The notes under the pieces: model-generated
Databases searched by the model: none
The model's input: the letters and a program-made list of their open reading frames with translations, nothing else
What the model was told of the DNA's origin: nothing
Shown here: one piece after another, positions 6,794 through 8,683 of the stretch
Position numbering within the stretch: the stretch's first letter is position 1
Layout of the letters: each line of letters opens with the position of its first letter
Source of the DNA: Candidatus Gallibacteroides avistercoris
Lineage (GTDB): Bacteria; Bacteroidota; Bacteroidia; Bacteroidales; CHK158-818
Direction: 5' to 3'
DNA: 8,683 bases
Assembly (NCBI GenBank): GCA_018714665.1
Contig: DVNA01000069.1
Location: 1 to 8,683, forward strand
Program-made: the position numbers and the translations under genes

Positions 6794-6814
6794 CCGCCAG
6801 GCTACCTCCCCGTT
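6781..6814. terminator. Nested hairpin at the mutS stop, possible terminator for convergent mutS and rubrerythrin
   Basis: Outer arms AACGGGGA (6781-6788) and TCCCCGTT (6807-6814) are perfectly complementary. Inside them TAGCC (6791-6795) pairs with GGCTA (6800-6804) around GCCA. The mutS stop codon TAG (6791-6793) is part of the inner stem. No run of T follows on either strand, so it may slow or stabilise transcript ends rather than terminate alone. Confidence 0.45.
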
Positions 6815-6838
6815 ACATATTTCAAAAGTCAACCGTTA

Positions 6839-7417
6839 TCAATAGTTATTCCGCATCGGTTCGAAAAAGGCTCTGGGATGCAAACAGGCCGGACAGGTTC
6901 CGGGTGCGGCAAGCCCCGTATGGATAAACCCGCAATTGCGGCACTGCCACTGGACGGGTTCCGTACGTTTAAAAACGGAACTCTCCTCTACGTGTTTAAG
7001 CAAAGTGCGGTAACGCGACTCGTGAAAGTCTTCTACCTTCATAATCATTTTAAAGGCCGTTGCTACATCTTTGAACCCTTCGGCTTCGGCTACCCGGGCA
7101 AATTCGGGGTAGAGCGACGACCACTCCAATTTTTCGCCCTCGGCAGCTTCCAGGAGGTTTTCGGCCGTTGTCCCGATCGCCCCGGCGGGATAATCGGCCG
7201 TAATGCAGACCATCCCTCCTTCCAGGAATTTAAAAAACCGTTCGCCATGAGCCCGTTCCTGGTCGGCCGTTTCCAGAAAAACGGCGGCAATCTGCTCGTA
7301 TCCCTCTTCCCGGGCCACGTGGGCAAACATCGTATAACGGTTTCGTGCCTGCGACTCGCCGGCAAACGCTTTCAACAGGTTCTGTTCGGTCAATGTTCCT
7401 TGGATACTCTTTTTCAT
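6839..7417 (-). CDS. rbr: Rubrerythrin, peroxide-scavenging diiron protein
   Basis: Rubrerythrins reduce hydrogen peroxide to water in the cytoplasm of anaerobes, taking electrons through a rubredoxin-type iron centre. The 192-aa length is typical. Residues 1-145 form the ferritin-like four-helix domain, with candidate diiron ligands Glu21 (AGES), Glu54 and His57 (DQERAHGE), Glu95 and Glu98 (GEKLEW), and Glu129 and His132 (VEDFHE). The C-terminal rubredoxin domain has two Cys pairs, Cys159/Cys162 (CRNCG) and Cys175/Cys178 (CPAC), which bind one iron. The start at 7417 gives the standard MKKSIQGT beginning. A perfect 14-bp inverted repeat (7423-7456) ends six bases before this ATG and probably has a regulatory role. 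Upstream on the same strand are the ABM gene and nadB, 121 bp away, so it may have its own promoter. Confidence 0.97.
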   Translation of the reverse strand: MKKSIQGTLTEQNLLKAFAGESQARNRYTMFAHVAREEGYEQIAAVFLETADQERAHGERFFKFLEGGMVCITADYPAGAIGTTAENLLEAAEGEKLEWSSLYPEFARVAEAEGFKDVATAFKMIMKVEDFHESRYRTLLKHVEESSVFKRTEPVQWQCRNCGFIHTGLAAPGTCPACLHPRAFFEPMRNNY

Positions 7418-7422
7418 ATCGG

Positions 7423-7456
7423 CTGTTTTAATGGTAATAACATACCATTAAAACAG
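7423..7456 (-). promoter_or_regulatory. Perfect 14-bp inverted repeat before rubrerythrin, putative operator or leader hairpin
   Basis: CTGTTTTAATGGTA at 7423-7436 is the exact reverse complement of TACCATTAAAACAG at 7443-7456, separated by the 6-base spacer ATAACA. The nearer arm ends six bases before the rubrerythrin ATG. A loose -7 match, TATGTTAT on the minus strand, spans the spacer. The size, symmetry and position suit an operator for a dimeric regulator of the peroxide response. In RNA it would form a 14-bp stem next to the start codon and could limit translation. It lacks a T tract and is upstream of the gene, so it is not a simple terminator. Confidence 0.7.
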
Positions 7457-7538
7457 TTCCTCCCGGGAAAAAGTTTCTTTTCGAGGGAAACATTTTTTAG
7501 ACTGAAACCCGATCCGAGAAGGGGGGGAAAACAGAAAC

Positions 7539-7832
7539 CTATTTGGCTTCGATGGCTGGCGGGATACGAAGCAGTTCAAAAGAACCGCCCTGATCGAAGG
7601 CCCCCTCGATAGCTTTGAAATAGGCTTTGAGGTGCTCGGTCTGGGAATGTTTCTGATGTGCCTGTTTATGCTGCCACTTCTCTAACAAGAAAAACAGGGT
7701 GGTGTCGTTGTACGATTGGTATATTTCGTATTTTAAACATCCCGGCTCTTTGAGGGTCTCTACGGCACACCGATCGAAGGCACGCTTGAAATCGGCCACG
7801 CGGTCGGGTTTTATCTTATAGGTAATGTGCAT
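7539..7832 (-). CDS. Antibiotic biosynthesis monooxygenase (ABM) domain protein, YgiN-like
   Basis: The 97-aa product has the small ferredoxin-like alpha/beta fold of ABM proteins, which form dimers and include YgiN-type quinol monooxygenases; the true substrate here is unknown. Family features are the opening strand ITYKIKP, helix FKRAFDRCAVETLKEPGCLKYEI (split here as FKRAFDRC and the hallmark EPGCLKYE, residues 29-36), the strand FFLLEKW (47-53), and HSQTEHLKAYF (62-72) with the conserved paired His. ATG 7832 is the only usable ATG, but it cuts the first strand short. In-frame codons upstream, open to a TAG at 7964-7962, encode a lipoprotein-like signal with lipobox VTGC, so the true protein may be longer and exported. 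Without it the protein would be cytoplasmic. It lies 118 bases after nadB on the same strand and is probably co-transcribed with it. Confidence 0.8.
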   Translation of the reverse strand: MHITYKIKPDRVADFKRAFDRCAVETLKEPGCLKYEIYQSYNDTTLFFLLEKWQHKQAHQKHSQTEHLKAYFKAIEGAFDQGGSFELLRIPPAIEAK

Positions 7833-7961
7833 GACCTGTGCCGTATCTACGGCCGTTTGTTTCTCTTGACCGGCTTTCTTTACCCCTTCCTGGCAACCGG
7901 TTACAACTCCCCATGCAAAGAGGGAGGAGAACTGTATATAAAAATTTTTCTTATCGGGTTT
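7833..7961 (-). other. In-frame upstream extension of the ABM gene encoding a lipoprotein-like signal peptide, without a normal start codon
   Basis: Reading upstream from ATG 7832 in the same frame, there is no stop until TAG at 7964-7962. The codons read KKNFYIQFSSLFAW, then GVVTGC with the Cys codon at 7895-7893, then a charged linker (QEGVKKAGQEKQ) leading straight into the first ABM strand. This is the layout of a lipoprotein: positive residues, hydrophobic stretch, lipobox, linker, domain. No ATG, GTG or TTG precedes the Cys. The Lys codon AAG (7952-7950), overlapping the nadB stop, or ATA (7937-7935) occupy the places where a start would be expected. Confidence 0.5.
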
Positions 7962-8683
7962 CTATTTCGTTTTTTTGCGGATAGTCAATCGTGTAATGCA
8001 ATCCCCGGCTCTCTTTGCGCTCCATTGCCTGACGGGTAATCAGGTAACCGACGTTGATCATGTTGCGCAATTCGCAAATCTCTTTCGAGGCCTTGCTGCG
8101 TTTGAAGAGGTTTTCGGTCTCTTCGTACAAAATATCGAGACGCACCCAGGCCCGTTTCAAGCGCAAATCGCTGCGGACAATCCCTACATAGGAGCCCATG
8201 ATCTGGTTGACCTCTTTCATGCTCTGGGTAATGAGCACCATCTCTTCGTTGATTACCGTCCCCTGGTCGTTCCATTCAGGAATCTCGGTATTGAAATCGT
8301 ACCGATCCAGGACGCTGACTGCGTGTTTGGCTGCGGCATCGGCATAGACGACAGCCTCTATCAGGGAGTTGGAGGCCAGGCGGTTCCCGCCGTGCAATCC
8401 CGTGCAGGCACATTCGCCTACGGCATAGAGCCGGCCGATGCTCGACTGGGCATTCAAATCGACCTTGATGCCGCCGCACAGGTAATGGGCCGCGGGAGCT
8501 ACCGGTATATAGTCTTTGGTAATATCGATTCCCAGGCTCAGGCACTTTTCGTAAATGTTCGGGAAGTGTCTCCGGGTCTCATCGGGGTCTTTGTGCGTTA
8601 CATCCAGATAGACGTGGTCGTCGCCGCGCGCCTTCATCTCGCTGTCGATGGCGCGTGCCACGATATCGCGCGGGGCCAACGAC
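7951..8683 (-). CDS. nadB: L-aspartate oxidase, C-terminal part (runs off the right edge)
   Basis: NadB oxidises L-aspartate to iminoaspartate with an FAD cofactor, the first step of quinolinate and NAD synthesis in the cytoplasm; fumarate serves as electron acceptor without oxygen. About 244 residues are present, roughly the last 45 percent of a 540-aa family member; the start lies beyond the window. The first visible residues are SLAPRD. The Arg of APRD, the His of PAAHY 61 residues later, and the Arg of GGNRLASN another 35 residues on match the spacing of E. coli active-site residues Arg290, His351 and Arg386. Also typical are YLDVTHK, CGGI, GRLYAVGE and the closing RKESRGLHYTIDYP. These last motifs favour NadB over fumarate reductase or succinate dehydrogenase flavoproteins. 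The stop TAA is at 7953-7951, and the ABM gene follows downstream on the same strand. Confidence 0.95.
   Translation of the reverse strand, partial: SLAPRDIVARAIDSEMKARGDDHVYLDVTHKDPDETRRHFPNIYEKCLSLGIDITKDYIPVAPAAHYLCGGIKVDLNAQSSIGRLYAVGECACTGLHGGNRLASNSLIEAVVYADAAAKHAVSVLDRYDFNTEIPEWNDQGTVINEEMVLITQSMKEVNQIMGSYVGIVRSDLRLKRAWVRLDILYEETENLFKRSKASKEICELRNMINVGYLITRQAMERKESRGLHYTIDYPQKNEIETR

Noticed and set aside
6083..6832. Minus-strand open frame of 249 codons over the end of mutS
   Set aside because: It is antisense to the MutS ATPase domain and shows no recognisable motifs.
7521..7527. Run of seven G residues after the ABM stop codon, considered as a phase-variable tract
   Set aside because: It is outside any reading frame and not in a recognisable promoter spacer, so slippage would have no clear effect.
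6878..7612. Plus-strand open frame of 244 codons over rubrerythrin and the ABM gene
   Set aside because: It is antisense to rubrerythrin with all its metal ligands in place. It also runs through the inverted repeat and the intergenic region.
1..8683. Signs of a mobile element, defence island or novel multi-gene system
   Set aside because: No transposase, integrase, phage, toxin-antitoxin or defence genes are seen. The tRNA has no flanking integrase or direct repeat of its 3' end, and the genes are mainly housekeeping types.

Overview
The window looks like a chromosomal segment from a member of the Bacteroidales (phylum Bacteroidota). Three things suggest this. The MutS sequence is of the Bacteroidales type, with Walker A written GPNMAGKS. 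Several genes are preceded by -7 boxes of the Bacteroidota form TAnnTTTG, without clear Shine-Dalgarno sites. The lipoproteins carry short signal peptides ending in Cys. Genus cannot be fixed from the sequence alone. I see no insertion sequence, phage gene, CRISPR array or plasmid function, so this reads as ordinary housekeeping chromosome.

Layout, left to right. Positions 233-1483 (+) encode an unrecognised lipoprotein of 416 aa. It converges on a sirtuin deacylase (1516-2220, -), with an 18-bp perfect palindrome between the two stop codons. A divergent, AT-rich region of about 200 bp separates the sirtuin from a two-gene operon of FKBP-type prolyl isomerases: a cytoplasmic FklB-like enzyme, then a lipoprotein paralogue. 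That operon ends at a very strong intrinsic terminator (3773-3810). Next comes a tRNA-Pro(CGG) with its own promoter, encoded CCA and intrinsic terminator, and then mutS (4178-6793, +).

The right third is on the minus strand. It holds the C-terminal part of L-aspartate oxidase (nadB, running off the right edge), a small ABM-family protein, and rubrerythrin, which converges on mutS. These three plausibly relate to redox and oxygen stress. NadB makes iminoaspartate for NAD synthesis and its flavin can make hydrogen peroxide in air. Rubrerythrin removes peroxide. The ABM protein resembles YgiN-type quinol monooxygenases. The link is an inference from gene order and known chemistry.

The most interesting details are small ones. 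A perfect 14-bp inverted repeat lies directly in front of the rubrerythrin start. The ABM gene has a well-formed lipoprotein signal sequence in frame upstream of its only usable ATG, but no normal start codon for it. The sirtuin has the class III (SIRT5-like) Tyr/Arg pair but lacks the zinc-binding cysteines. I did not find a convincing undescribed multi-gene system.
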